Part shown: positions 35,012 through 44,336 of the stretch, piece after piece
How the letters are laid out: each line of letters starts with the position of its first letter
How positions within the stretch are numbered: the first letter of the stretch is position 1
NCBI GenBank assembly: GCA_910585715.1
Contig: CAJUEX010000005.1
Location: forward strand, 1 to 64,000
Length of the DNA: 64,000 bases
Source: an uncultured Lachnospiraceae bacterium
GTDB lineage: Bacteria; Bacillota; Clostridia; Lachnospirales; Lachnospiraceae
Direction of reading: 5' to 3'
Translations under genes and position numbers: made by a program
Notes under the pieces: generated by a model
What the model saw: the letters and a program-made list of their open reading frames with translations, nothing else
Database searches by the model: none
What the model was told of the DNA's origin: nothing

Positions 35012-35051
35012 AGGGCGTAGAATCACGACGATTCTGCGCTCTTATTTTTTT
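35012..35051 (+). terminator. Intrinsic terminator in the MATE leader (attenuator)
   Basis: A 13-bp stem with two G-T pairs (AGGGCGTAGAATC / GATTCTGCGCTCT), 5-nt loop, followed by a run of seven T. It lies between the promoter and the gene, so it must be bypassed for expression, as in drug-inducible transporter genes. No antiterminator or leader peptide is obvious. Confidence 0.75.
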
Positions 35052-35126
35052 GTTCTTCGTAGTTTTCAGGCAGCTTTCTCTCCGATAAAGACTCCAAAAT
35101 TCAATTTTTCAGGAGGAATTTATAAT

Positions 35127-37133
35127 ATGAATCAGTCAGAAAACAGTCAATTTCTAGGTAATGAGAAAATCTCAAAGCTTATGCTGAAATTTTCCATCCC
35201 CTGCGTACTTTCCCTTTTGGTAAGTGCGCTTTACAACATTGTAGACCAGATATTCATTGGAAACAGTGAACTGAGCGCTTTGGGCAATGCAGCAACCGGT
35301 GTAGTGTTCCCGATCTTTATTATTGCACAGGCCTTTGCCTGGTGCTTCGGTGACGGCTGTGCGGCCTACCTGAACATCTGCCAGGGCAAAAAAGATACGC
35401 AGTCCGCCCATAAAGCAATCGGTACCGGCATTGTGGTAACCTTGTTTGCAAGCCTGATACTAATGGCGATTTTTTTCCCGCTGAAAATACAGCTTCTAAC
35501 CTTGTTTGGCGCATCGGAAAACAGCATTGGTATGGCAGTGGAATATTTCAATATTATTTTGGCTTTTTTTCCGGCGTATATGTTATCTAATATGATGAAT
35601 GCAGTCATTCGTGCGGATGGAAGTCCGGCATGGTCAATGGCTTCCATGCTGCTTGGCGCAGTCATCAACATTATTTTAGACCCTGTATTTATTTTTGGTA
35701 TGCACTGGGGCATGACGGGAGCTGCTCTTGCAACTATCATCGGGCAATGTGTTTCTTTCATTATCAGCCTGATTTATTTCTTCCGTACAAAAACCTTTAA
35801 ACTTACCATGCAAAGTTTTATTCCTGATTTCAAAGCTTTTTCAGGAGCATTAAAGCTTGGCGCTTCTTCCTTTATTACGCAGATGACTATTGTAATCATC
35901 TCCATGGTCTGCAACATTATGCTGGCAAAATACGGAGCAATGTCGCAGTATGGCGTGGATATTCCCATTGCAATCATCGGAATTGAAAGCAAGGTTTTTA
36001 CTGTCGTTATTAACTTGGTTGTTGGAATTGTGCTTGGATGCCAGCCAATTATCGGCTACAATATCGGTGCAAAAAAATATGACAGAGTCAAACAGTTATA
36101 TAAGTCAATTCTTATGTGTACAGTGCTCATCGGTCTCGTATCCACATTGCTGTTTGAATTTGCTCCAAGAGCCGTTGTTGGTATTTTCGGACAGCCAACA
36201 AATATTCCAAATCCTGAAGACTATTGGATTTTTGCACAAAAAACGTTCCGCATTTTCCTTTCACTTGTTACGTTTACCTGCAGCATAAAAATGACCTCTA
36301 TTTTCTTCCAGGCGGTGGGAAAACCGGTACAGGCAGTGGTTGCCTCTATGATTCGGGATATTGTCTGCTTTATTCCGTTAATTATCATCCTTCCTGCATT
36401 CTTTGGCATTGAGGGGATTTTATACGCCGCTCCCATGGCCGATTTCATTGCCATGATTGTAGCAGTTTCCCTGACCGTTGCATATATGAAGACTTTAAAA
36501 GGTGAATCTTCCGCAAAGGAAAAGGATGCTGTAATCAAAGATTCCCAAAAGGGTGTTATTATCACCATTGCAAGGGAACATGGCTCTTTGGGAAAACAAA
36601 TCGGCAAGCTTGTTGCAGAAAAGCTGGAAATCCCATTCTATTATAAAGAAATGACAGCTCTTGCGGCACAGGAAAGTGGACTGGATAAGGAATTTGTTTC
36701 CAATCTTAATGCAAATTCGCCAACCTTAATGCACGACTTATATTTAAGCACCAACGTGATACAGCAGGCGGTAATTGCACAGGATAAAGTTATACGAAAA
36801 ATTGCTGATCATGGAAGCTGTGTCATTGTGGGAAGAGCTGCAGATTATGTTCTGCGTGACTATGATGATATTGTAAGGATTTTCATTTATGCTCCAAAAG
36901 AATTAAAAATACAGCGGGTAATGGATGTTTACGGAGACAGCCGGGAAGCTGCGGCAAAAAACATCCATCGCTCTGACGAAGCAAGAGCCGCTTATTACAA
37001 AAACATCTCCGGAAATACCTGGGGAGAACGACAAAATTATGAACTGCTTGTAGACAGTTCTGCCGGTCTTGAGGCTTGTTCAGATGTTATTTGCAACTAT
37101 GTTTCTTCTGTTAAACATAATAAATTATCATAA
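35127..37133 (+). CDS. MATE efflux transporter fused to a cytidylate-kinase-like domain
   Basis: A 668-residue fusion behind AGGAGG. Residues 1-455 are a MATE transporter with 12 helices (LMLKFSIPCVLSLLVSALYN, IGNSELSALGNAAT, ADGSPAWSMASMLLGAVINI). Residues 470-665 form a P-loop kinase-like domain of the cytidylate kinase-like family (ITIAREHGSLGKQIGKLVAE; CVIVGRAADYVLRD). It should export cations or drugs against Na+ or H+; the kinase part may sense nucleotides or modify a substrate. A convergent LysR gene next door is broken. Confidence 0.9.
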   Translation: MNQSENSQFLGNEKISKLMLKFSIPCVLSLLVSALYNIVDQIFIGNSELSALGNAATGVVFPIFIIAQAFAWCFGDGCAAYLNICQGKKDTQSAHKAIGTGIVVTLFASLILMAIFFPLKIQLLTLFGASENSIGMAVEYFNIILAFFPAYMLSNMMNAVIRADGSPAWSMASMLLGAVINIILDPVFIFGMHWGMTGAALATIIGQCVSFIISLIYFFRTKTFKLTMQSFIPDFKAFSGALKLGASSFITQMTIVIISMVCNIMLAKYGAMSQYGVDIPIAIIGIESKVFTVVINLVVGIVLGCQPIIGYNIGAKKYDRVKQLYKSILMCTVLIGLVSTLLFEFAPRAVVGIFGQPTNIPNPEDYWIFAQKTFRIFLSLVTFTCSIKMTSIFFQAVGKPVQAVVASMIRDIVCFIPLIIILPAFFGIEGILYAAPMADFIAMIVAVSLTVAYMKTLKGESSAKEKDAVIKDSQKGVIITIAREHGSLGKQIGKLVAEKLEIPFYYKEMTALAAQESGLDKEFVSNLNANSPTLMHDLYLSTNVIQQAVIAQDKVIRKIADHGSCVIVGRAADYVLRDYDDIVRIFIYAPKELKIQRVMDVYGDSREAAAKNIHRSDEARAAYYKNISGNTWGERQNYELLVDSSAGLEACSDVICNYVSSVKHNKLS

Positions 37134-37158
37134 TAAAACCATTTTTCTGCCCTATAAA

Positions 37159-37217
37159 AATACCACCTGTCAGAAAGCATACAGAACTTGCCTTTTTGAC
37201 AGATGGTATCTTTTTTA
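37159..37217 (+). terminator. Terminator after the MATE fusion gene
   Basis: ATACCACCTGTCA pairs with TGACAGATGGTAT across a 25-nt loop (one mismatch) and is followed by CTTTTTT. It ends the MATE transcript 25 nt after the stop. Confidence 0.8.
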
Positions 37218-37298
37218 TTATCTTTTCAGGGCAAAGCCCCGGTCTAAGCTGTTAAACCTTCCAAAAGAACATGATTGTTAAAATAAATCTTCATTCAT

Positions 37299-38199
37299 TT
37301 ATGCGGAAAGGCTGCAAGTCTCCTGTGCTGCAGCAAGAAACGTTTTCACTGCCTCCGACGGCTTTGGAGCATGAAGCAGGCCGTAAGGAATGCTGTGCTC
37401 CCATTCTACCGGAATCACCTTTAAAAGCGGGTGTACATTTGCCCAGCCTGAAATGGCTAACAATACATCACTGCTGTTTTCACAGCGGTTGAACACATTC
37501 ATGCTGTAAAAGTCAAAATCTACAATGTGTATTTGATTGTGATTCTGCCAGATGTCGTCTCTTAAACGGTCCACATAATGGCTCCAGTCCCGGTGCATCA
37601 GCATCAGGTTTTCCCCATACAAATCTTCTATGCTCAGCCTGTCCTTTTCCGCAAGCCTGTGATGGACGGAAACCGCACAGCAAAACCGCTCACGGGATAA
37701 TTCCAGACCTGCACAGCTTCTCAAATCCAGCATGGTCTCATCAAAAATACCACCGACCACGTCAATATTCTTTCCAAGATTTCCAAGTATTTCCCTTGCA
37801 TTTTCAGGAGTATTTTCAAAAGGAACAATCTGAAATTTCAAATTGGGACAACGAGCCTGGATTTTAGGCCATAATTGCATTAAAAGCTGTGCCGGAGTCA
37901 TGGGAGAGGTTCCGATACGAATCACATTGACATCCTCCTGCATGGTATTTTTTGCCCGTGTCACAGAATCTTTGCAATACTGTATAATATATTTTGTATC
38001 CTGATAGAGAGAACTTCCCCGCCTTTGTTAAAGTCAGGCCTCTGTGGGTTCTTTCAAACAGCTTCACATCAAGAGATTCCTCTAACAGATTGATTTGTTT
38101 GATGACTGCAGTGGGAGTAATATAAGCTTCTTCCGCAGCCCTATTAAAACTGCCTGCGTCTGCCACCCGCAAAAAAGTTTCCAATTGTGGATTATACAT
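37299..38199 (-). pseudogene. LysR-family regulator, frameshifted
   Basis: The first 60 residues are a complete LysR helix-turn-helix (MYNPQLETFLRVADAGSFNR, TPTAVIKQINLLEESL, LFERTHRGLTLTKAGK). The effector-binding domain continues in another frame (QDTKYIIQYCKDSVTRAKNT to the end at 37299). The switch falls at a CTCTCT run (38006-38011); one more CT unit would restore a protein of about 300 residues. As it stands only the DNA-binding part would be made. Confidence 0.8.
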
Positions 38200-38223
38200 T
38201 TGCAGCACCGCCAATCTTTATAT

Positions 38224-38853
38224 TTATATAATATCAATGGGCCCCTGCTGTCCCTCTTCCTTTCCTTCAGCCCCGGCGCTTTCCCGTTCCACGTTCCCAT
38301 CCTCTTCCATCTCCTCCACAGGACGAAGCTGGGTCCGGTTCTCACTTACAATATCATAGCAGCCCTTTAAGGACATAATCAGATTCTCATACTTGGCATT
38401 TGCCACATCCATGGAATGGGAAATAATATTTTCCAGATTTCCCAGCAAATCATCCGTATACTGTACGGCGGCATCCCGCATGGCATTTGCCTCTATGGTG
38501 GCATTGTCTAAAATCTCCTGTGCCTGGCTGGTGGCAAGGGTAACGATTTCATTGGCCTGGGCATATGCCTGCTGCATGATTTCATGCTCATTGATCAGCT
38601 CATTGGTATGTACCGTAGCTTCATTGATAAGCTCCTCCGCCTTTTCCCTGGCATCATTTAAAATGGCTTCTTTATTGCTGATAATCTTCTGGTAACGTTT
38701 GATTTCATCAGGGGTCTTCATACGGAGCTCCCGTAAAAGCTCGTCAATAGTCTCTTTATTTACAATAATCTTCGTATTGGAAAGAGTCTGGTATTTGCAG
38801 GAATCAATATATTCTTCTATCTCATCAATCAACTGTTCTATTTTACTGCTCAT
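38224..38853 (-). CDS. Coiled-coil protein, V-type ATPase subunit H-like label
   Basis: A 209-residue soluble protein that is mostly one long helix (about 45-180) with Ala-rich heptads (NDAREKAEELINEATVHTNE), ending in an acidic low-complexity tail. Such proteins next to coaD in Lachnospiraceae are often labelled ATPase subunit H or DivIVA-like, without proof. Structural or division-linked scaffolding is possible. It lies 11 nt after coaD. Confidence 0.75.
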   Translation of the reverse strand: MSSKIEQLIDEIEEYIDSCKYQTLSNTKIIVNKETIDELLRELRMKTPDEIKRYQKIISNKEAILNDAREKAEELINEATVHTNELINEHEIMQQAYAQANEIVTLATSQAQEILDNATIEANAMRDAAVQYTDDLLGNLENIISHSMDVANAKYENLIMSLKGCYDIVSENRTQLRPVEEMEEDGNVERESAGAEGKEEGQQGPIDII

Positions 38854-38864
38854 GGGTAGCCTCC

Positions 38865-39356
38865 TTATCTATGCTTGTGACCGTATTTCTCATAAATCAT
38901 TTCTGCTACAAAATCCGGAACACACTGGGAAACATCTCCATGAAAGCTTGCAATTTCTTTTACACTGGAGGAACTTAAATATGCATACTCTAAACTTGTA
39001 GTCAAAAACACTGTGTCCAAACTGCCCTTGGAAAGAGTTCTGTTTGTCTGGGCAATCTGCAATTCATATTCGAAGTCCGTAACCGCCCGAAGCCCCCTGA
39101 TGGCAATCTGCACATCTTTCTTCCTTGCATAATCAATCAAAAGGCCGGAAAAGCTGTCAACTTTTACATTGGGCATCTCTTTCGTTACTTCTTTCAATAT
39201 ATTAACACGTTCCGTCACGGAAAACAATGCAATTTTGTTTACATTATCCAAAACACTTACTGTCAGTTCATCAAACATTGCGGCAGCACGCTTGATAACA
39301 TCCAGATGTCCATAGGTTACCGGGTCGAAGCTTCCGGGATAAATTGCTGCTTTCAT
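38865..39356 (-). CDS. coaD: Phosphopantetheine adenylyltransferase
   Basis: A 163-residue full-length enzyme of CoA synthesis that joins ATP and 4'-phosphopantetheine. The nucleotidyltransferase signature YPGSFDPVTYGHLDVI (T/H-x-G-H) and the SSSVKEIA motif near the end are present. Its ATG overlaps the rsmD stop by 4 nt. Confidence 0.97.
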   Translation of the reverse strand: MKAAIYPGSFDPVTYGHLDVIKRAAAMFDELTVSVLDNVNKIALFSVTERVNILKEVTKEMPNVKVDSFSGLLIDYARKKDVQIAIRGLRAVTDFEYELQIAQTNRTLSKGSLDTVFLTTSLEYAYLSSSSVKEIASFHGDVSQCVPDFVAEMIYEKYGHKHR

Positions 39357-39919
39357 GCTTTGCTCCTTTTCACAAAAATATGCTGGTTTGTCTTATACTT
39401 CTTTTGCTTTATAAGCTCATATCCAAGCTCATCCAGATAAGAAATATCCGTATCAAGTGACGCTTCAAAAATAATCAGCGTATCTTCGGAAATCAGGGAA
39501 GACACGGTAAAATACTCCAATACCTTCCGCTCTGATTCCATATGATAGGGCGGGTCCATAAAGACGATGTGAAAAGGCTCTTTATTAGAGGAAAGCTCTA
39601 AAGACTGCAGGGAAACAAAAACATCCTGCTTCATTACCTTTGCTTTTTCCGCCAGCTTTGTGTGGATTAAGTTTTTTTGAATACATTCAAGAGCCGCTTT
39701 CTGATTCTCCACAAAAACCGCTTCTCTGGCGCCTCTGCTTAACGCCTCAATTCCTATGGCTCCGCTTCCGCTGAATAAATCCAGAAAACGGCAGTCCGGA
39801 AGCTCGAACTGAATCATATTAAACAAGGTTTCCTTAATCCGGTCGGTGGTAGGTCTTGTATCCGGCCCTTCCGGCGTTTCCAGCTTTAAGCTTCTGGCTA
39901 TTCCTGCAATCACTCTCAT
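39353..39919 (-). CDS. rsmD: 16S rRNA (guanine966-N2)-methyltransferase
   Basis: A 188-residue SAM-dependent enzyme: MRVIAGIARS start, LDLFSGSGAIGIEALSRGA as the SAM-binding motif I and the catalytic DPPY motif (FMDPPYHM). rsmD-coaD pairing is standard in Firmicutes. Confidence 0.95.
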   Translation of the reverse strand: MRVIAGIARSLKLETPEGPDTRPTTDRIKETLFNMIQFELPDCRFLDLFSGSGAIGIEALSRGAREAVFVENQKAALECIQKNLIHTKLAEKAKVMKQDVFVSLQSLELSSNKEPFHIVFMDPPYHMESERKVLEYFTVSSLISEDTLIIFEASLDTDISYLDELGYELIKQKKYKTNQHIFVKRSKA

Positions 39920-39934
39920 ATATTATTATCCCTC

Positions 39935-42172
39935 TTATACCCGGACTTTTACACCCTTGGTATCTCTTTTTCCAAGCTTTAATTTGTTTAATTCGATTTC
40001 CTTTTCCTTATAGAGTATGGTTTGTTCCACTGCATTTTGCGTATAATAAACCTGCTCCACATAATCATCCTTTGTAAGCTTCATTCCGCGGACGCCGATA
40101 GCGCCTTTTTTCTTTTCCGGAATTTCTTCCAATGAAAATCTTAGGAAATAACCGTCCTTTGTCTGAAGCACTATATTCCGCTGTTCCTTTAACACTTCCA
40201 CGCTGACTACCTGGTCCTCTTCCGCTAACTTGGTAGCGGCAACCGTACGCTTTGCCACGTCAAATTCACCGCCGTCCACCACCTTTAGCATGGACTGTCT
40301 TGTGGCAAATACCACCCGGTACAAATTCAAATCCGACTGGCTTGTAATCTGAATCAGCTCTTCCTTGGAAGAGTTGAAATTGCTCACATTGTCAATGGGT
40401 ATGCCCTTATCCCGGAATTTTCCAAAGGGCAGGTCCGCCACCTTAATCGTATGGAGCTGTCCCAAATTGGTGAAAATACAAATGCGGCCTGTATTCTTAC
40501 AGGAAAATACATATTTATTTTCTGTATGTACCGCTTCTTTATTCCTTTCGTATGCAGGAACATCAATTGTTTTTGCATATCCGAAACGGTCCATCAGGAA
40601 ATAGACTTCCATTTCCTCCATTTTCTTTTCTTCATAAACAGCTTCCTTTGCATTTTCAACGGAGGTCCTTCTCTTCCTGCCAAATTCTTTTTTGATGGCG
40701 TCCAGTTCATTGATGATAACCTGTGCCATGGAATCATGCCGTTCCAAAATATCCTCATAGCGGTAAATATTTGCTATGGTTTCTTCATGCTCTTTCATCA
40801 GGGCTTCTATTTCTAGACCAATCAGCTTATACAAACGCATTTCCAGAATGGCATTTGCCTGCCGCTCCGTAAACATAAGCTGTGCCGCCATGATTTTAGA
40901 GCCTTTGGATTTGAACTGAATTCCATCGGTAATCCCTTCCGTCAGACACGCCTTTGCCATTGCCCGGTCTTTGGATCCCCGAAGGATTTCTATAATCAAA
41001 TCAATTACGTTGCAGGCCTTAATAAGCCCTTCCTGCACTTCCTTTCGTTCCAGCTCTTTTTCAAGCAGCGTCTTATATTTCCTGGAGGCCACTTCAAACT
41101 GAAAATCCACACTGTGCCGGATGATTTCCTTAATGCCCATTGTTTCAGGCCTGCCGTCAGCCACCGCTAACATATTTACCCCAAAGGTATCTTCCAGCCT
41201 TGTCTTTTTATAAAGCATATTGATGAAATTTTCCACATCCGTGTCTTTTTTCAGCTCAATAACGAAGCGGATTCCCTCTTTGGAGGACTGGTTGGAAATA
41301 TCCACAATATCGTTTGTCTTTTTTGTTTCCGCCAAAGCTGCCACATCGCTTAAAAACTTGGCAATATTGGCGCCAATCATCGTATAGGGGATTTCGGAAA
41401 TAATCAGGTTGGTTTTCCCTGCCTTTCCCTTTTCGATTTCCACCTTTCCCCGAAGCTTGATTTTTCCTGTACCTGTTTCATATATATGCAGGAGTTCGTC
41501 CTGATTGCAGACAATTCCGCCGGTAGGAAAATCCGGTCCCTTGATATAGCGCATAAGCTCCTTTGTGGAAATGTCCGGGTTTTTCATATATGCCTTGGCG
41601 GCATCAATCACTTCCGCCAGATTATGGGGCGGTATGCTGGTTGCCATGCCCACCGCAATTCCTTCCGCACCGTTTACAAGCAGATTGGGAATCTTAACCG
41701 GAAGGACACTTGGCTCCTTTTCCGTCTCATCAAAGTTTGGAATGAAATCCACCACATCTTTGTCAAGGTCGGAAAGAAACGCCTCTTGGGTTATTTTTTG
41801 AAGTCTTGCTTCTGTATAACGCATTGCCGCTGCGCCGTCTCCTTCAATGGAGCCAAAATTGCCGTGGCCGTCCACTAAAGGAAGCCCTTTTTTAAAGTCC
41901 TGACTCATAACAACAAGCGCTTCATATATGGAACTGTCCCCGTGGGGATGGTATTTACCCATAGTATCCCCTACGATACGGGCGCTTTTCCGGTAAGGCT
42001 TATCCCATTTGATTCCAAGCTCATGCATATCATAAAGGGTTCTTCTCTGCACCGGCTTCAGACCATCCCGCACATCCGGAAGGGCTCTTGCAATAATGAC
42101 GCTCATGGCATAGTCGATATAGGACTTTTCCATCACTTCAGAATATTCTGTTTTAATGATTTTCTCTTCCAT
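39935..42172 (-). CDS. Type IIA DNA topoisomerase subunit A (ParC/GyrA-like)
   Basis: A 745-residue subunit. The winged-helix cleavage domain with catalytic Tyr (AAAMRYTEARL), the ARIVGDTMGKYHPHGDSSIY quinolone-determining region and a C-terminal beta-pinwheel are present. At 745 residues it is shorter than most GyrA, and I see no GyrA box (QRRGGKG) in the pinwheel, which favours topoisomerase IV (ParC). It is 12 nt after the B subunit gene. Confidence 0.88.
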   Translation of the reverse strand: MEEKIIKTEYSEVMEKSYIDYAMSVIIARALPDVRDGLKPVQRRTLYDMHELGIKWDKPYRKSARIVGDTMGKYHPHGDSSIYEALVVMSQDFKKGLPLVDGHGNFGSIEGDGAAAMRYTEARLQKITQEAFLSDLDKDVVDFIPNFDETEKEPSVLPVKIPNLLVNGAEGIAVGMATSIPPHNLAEVIDAAKAYMKNPDISTKELMRYIKGPDFPTGGIVCNQDELLHIYETGTGKIKLRGKVEIEKGKAGKTNLIISEIPYTMIGANIAKFLSDVAALAETKKTNDIVDISNQSSKEGIRFVIELKKDTDVENFINMLYKKTRLEDTFGVNMLAVADGRPETMGIKEIIRHSVDFQFEVASRKYKTLLEKELERKEVQEGLIKACNVIDLIIEILRGSKDRAMAKACLTEGITDGIQFKSKGSKIMAAQLMFTERQANAILEMRLYKLIGLEIEALMKEHEETIANIYRYEDILERHDSMAQVIINELDAIKKEFGRKRRTSVENAKEAVYEEKKMEEMEVYFLMDRFGYAKTIDVPAYERNKEAVHTENKYVFSCKNTGRICIFTNLGQLHTIKVADLPFGKFRDKGIPIDNVSNFNSSKEELIQITSQSDLNLYRVVFATRQSMLKVVDGGEFDVAKRTVAATKLAEEDQVVSVEVLKEQRNIVLQTKDGYFLRFSLEEIPEKKKGAIGVRGMKLTKDDYVEQVYYTQNAVEQTILYKEKEIELNKLKLGKRDTKGVKVRV

Positions 42173-42184
42173 TCCTGTTGTCTC

Positions 42185-44107
42185 CTATACGTCTAAAATC
42201 GCCTCATTGGCACGCTCGTAAATAAATGCTTTTCTGGGGGGCACATCCGTGCCCATAAGCATTTCCGTTGTCTGGGACGCAAGGCGGCTGTCTTCGATTT
42301 CCACTTGCTTTAAAATTCTCGTTTCCGGATTCAGCGTGGTTTCCCAAAGCTGGTCCGCATCCATTTCTCCAAGTCCCTTATATCTTTGTAAAGTAAAAGG
42401 ACCCTTATGTTTTTTTCTGTATTTTTCCAAAGCCTTATCGTCATATAAATATTCTTCTTTTCCTTTGCTGGGCATTGCCTTATACAAAGGCGGCATGGCA
42501 ATATATACATGCCCCTCCGAAATCAGCTCCGGCATGAACCGGTAAAATAAAGTCAGCAAAAGAGTGGAAATATGGGCGCCGTCCACGTCCGCATCTGCCA
42601 TAATGATAATTTTATCATATCGTAATTTGGTAATGTCAAAATCATTTCCATAGCCTTCTGAAAAGCCGCAGCCAAAGGCATTTATCATGGTCTTGATTTC
42701 CGCATTTGCCAGCACCTTGTCAATGCTTGCCTTTTCCACATTTAAAATCTTGCCCCTGATTGGCAGAATTGCCTGATATGCACGATTTCTGGCAGTTTTG
42801 GCGCTTCCTCCTGCAGAATCTCCCTCCACAATGAAAATTTCGCATTTAGAGGCGTCCTTGGACTCGCAATTTGCAAGTTTTCCGTTAGAATCAAAGGAAT
42901 ATTTCTGTTTGGTAAGCAGGTTGGTCTTTGCTTTTTCCTCCGATTTCCGAATCTTTGCTGCCTTTTCCGCACAGCCGATAATGCTTTTTAACTCTTCTAA
43001 ATTCCTGTCAAAATACCGGACGATTTCGTCTCCGGTTACCTTGCTCACTACCTTTGCCGCATCCTGATTGTCCAGCTTTGTTTTGGTCTGCCCTTCAAAA
43101 CGGGGGTCGGGATGTTTGATAGAGATAACCGCCGTCATGCCGTTTCGCACATCCGCTCCGGTAAAGTTGGCATCCTTTTCCTTTAAAATGTTCAGCTGTC
43201 TGGCATAATTGTTGATGACCGTGGTAAACATGGTCTTAAAGCCTGTTAAATGAGTGCCGCCCTCTGCGTTGTATATATTATTGCAGAATCCAAGCACATT
43301 TTCATGGAATTCATTCACATACTGGAAAGCCGCTTCCACAGTGACGCCCTCGCTTTCCCCGGAAAAATAAATGACCTCATGGACAGTATCCTTGGATTTA
43401 TTCATATCCTTTATAAAACCAATAATTCCTTCCGGTTCATGAAAGGTAGTATGCTCCGGCACATCCCCGCGCCTGTCTTCAAACTCTATAGTAAGCTCCG
43501 GATTCAGATAAGCGGTTTCATGAAGCCTGCTTTTTACTTCCGAGCCCTTAAACCTTGTCCTGTCAAAAATGGTATCATCAGGCAGGAAATTGATTTCCGT
43601 TCCGGTTTCCTTTGTCTTGCCCACTACAGGCAAAAGCCCTTTTTCCAGTTCGATAACCGGAATGCCTCTTTCGTATTTATCCTCGTAAATAAAGCCTCCC
43701 TTTTTGACCCGTACAGTCAAAAAGGTGGACAGGGCGTTTACTACCGAGGAACCTACTCCATGAAGCCCGCCGCTTGTTTTATAGGCGGAATCATCAAATT
43801 TTCCTCCTGCATGGAGGGTGGTAAATACAAGCCGTTCCGCACTCATGCCCTTTTCGTGCATTTCCACGGGAATGCCCCTGCCGTTATCGGATACGGTTGC
43901 AGAACCGTCCTTTTCCAGAGTGACATAAATATGGGAACAGAACCCGGCTAAATGCTCATCTACCGAGTTGTCTACGATTTCATATATTAAATGGTTTAGC
44001 CCTTTTGTGGAAACGCTTCCAATATACATACCCGGTCTTTTCCGAACGGCTTCCAAGCCTTCCAGCACAGTAATGCTGGAAGCATCGTATGTATTTTTGT
44101 CTGCCAT
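42185..44107 (-). CDS. Type IIA DNA topoisomerase subunit B (ParE/GyrB-like)
   Basis: A 640-residue ATPase subunit: KRPGMYIGS, the GHKL ATP site (EIVDNSVDEHLAG, DNGRGIPV, GLHGVGSSVVNAL), TOPRIM motifs EGDSAGGSA and DADVDGAHI, and the C-terminal YKGLGEMD. Together with subunit A it passes one DNA duplex through another. Choice between ParE and GyrB needs a tree; the pair context favours a second, topoisomerase IV-like enzyme. Confidence 0.9.
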   Translation of the reverse strand: MADKNTYDASSITVLEGLEAVRKRPGMYIGSVSTKGLNHLIYEIVDNSVDEHLAGFCSHIYVTLEKDGSATVSDNGRGIPVEMHEKGMSAERLVFTTLHAGGKFDDSAYKTSGGLHGVGSSVVNALSTFLTVRVKKGGFIYEDKYERGIPVIELEKGLLPVVGKTKETGTEINFLPDDTIFDRTRFKGSEVKSRLHETAYLNPELTIEFEDRRGDVPEHTTFHEPEGIIGFIKDMNKSKDTVHEVIYFSGESEGVTVEAAFQYVNEFHENVLGFCNNIYNAEGGTHLTGFKTMFTTVINNYARQLNILKEKDANFTGADVRNGMTAVISIKHPDPRFEGQTKTKLDNQDAAKVVSKVTGDEIVRYFDRNLEELKSIIGCAEKAAKIRKSEEKAKTNLLTKQKYSFDSNGKLANCESKDASKCEIFIVEGDSAGGSAKTARNRAYQAILPIRGKILNVEKASIDKVLANAEIKTMINAFGCGFSEGYGNDFDITKLRYDKIIIMADADVDGAHISTLLLTLFYRFMPELISEGHVYIAMPPLYKAMPSKGKEEYLYDDKALEKYRKKHKGPFTLQRYKGLGEMDADQLWETTLNPETRILKQVEIEDSRLASQTTEMLMGTDVPPRKAFIYERANEAILDV

Positions 44108-44223
44108 AATCTTTTCTTTCCCTTCTTAAATCCTTGCTGGGGATTGTTTTTGGTTGCTTATGAAAGTGAAATCTTGCCTGAAATAGGGGGTATTTTTGAA
44201 AATTCCATAAGTACACAGAATGT

Positions 44224-44251
44224 ATTATAGCATAAAATTGGGGGAAATCAA
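44224..44251 (-). promoter_or_regulatory. Promoter of the topoisomerase pair
   Basis: On the minus strand TTGATT (44246-44251), a 16-nt spacer and TATAAT (44224-44229), with a leader of about 115 nt to the ATG at 44107. Confidence 0.7.
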
Positions 44252-44302
44252 AGAAAAAATGAGGCGGGGAATTTTGAATATGCTCGGGTGTGTGGGACAT
44301 GA

Positions 44303-44330
44303 GGACGCAGGAACAGGCAGAGCATATAGC
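44303..44330. repeat. Possible solo arm related to the 50.3-kb hairpin element
   Basis: GGACGCAGGAACAGGCAGAGCA matches the left boundary and arm of the copy at 50.29 kb (GGACGCAGGGGCAGGCGGAGCA) at all but a few positions. No core or second arm follows. It overlaps the region just after the truncated AlbA_2-type gene. Confidence 0.35.
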
Positions 44331-44336
44331 AGCTTT

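Noticed and set aside
34990..35087. A leader peptide starting with ATG at 34990 before the MATE gene
   Set aside because: The ATG overlaps the -10 box, so it would not be in the transcript.
42249..43951. Several long plus-strand open frames opposite the topoisomerase B gene
   Set aside because: They are antisense shadows of a strongly conserved gene with no ribosome sites of their own.
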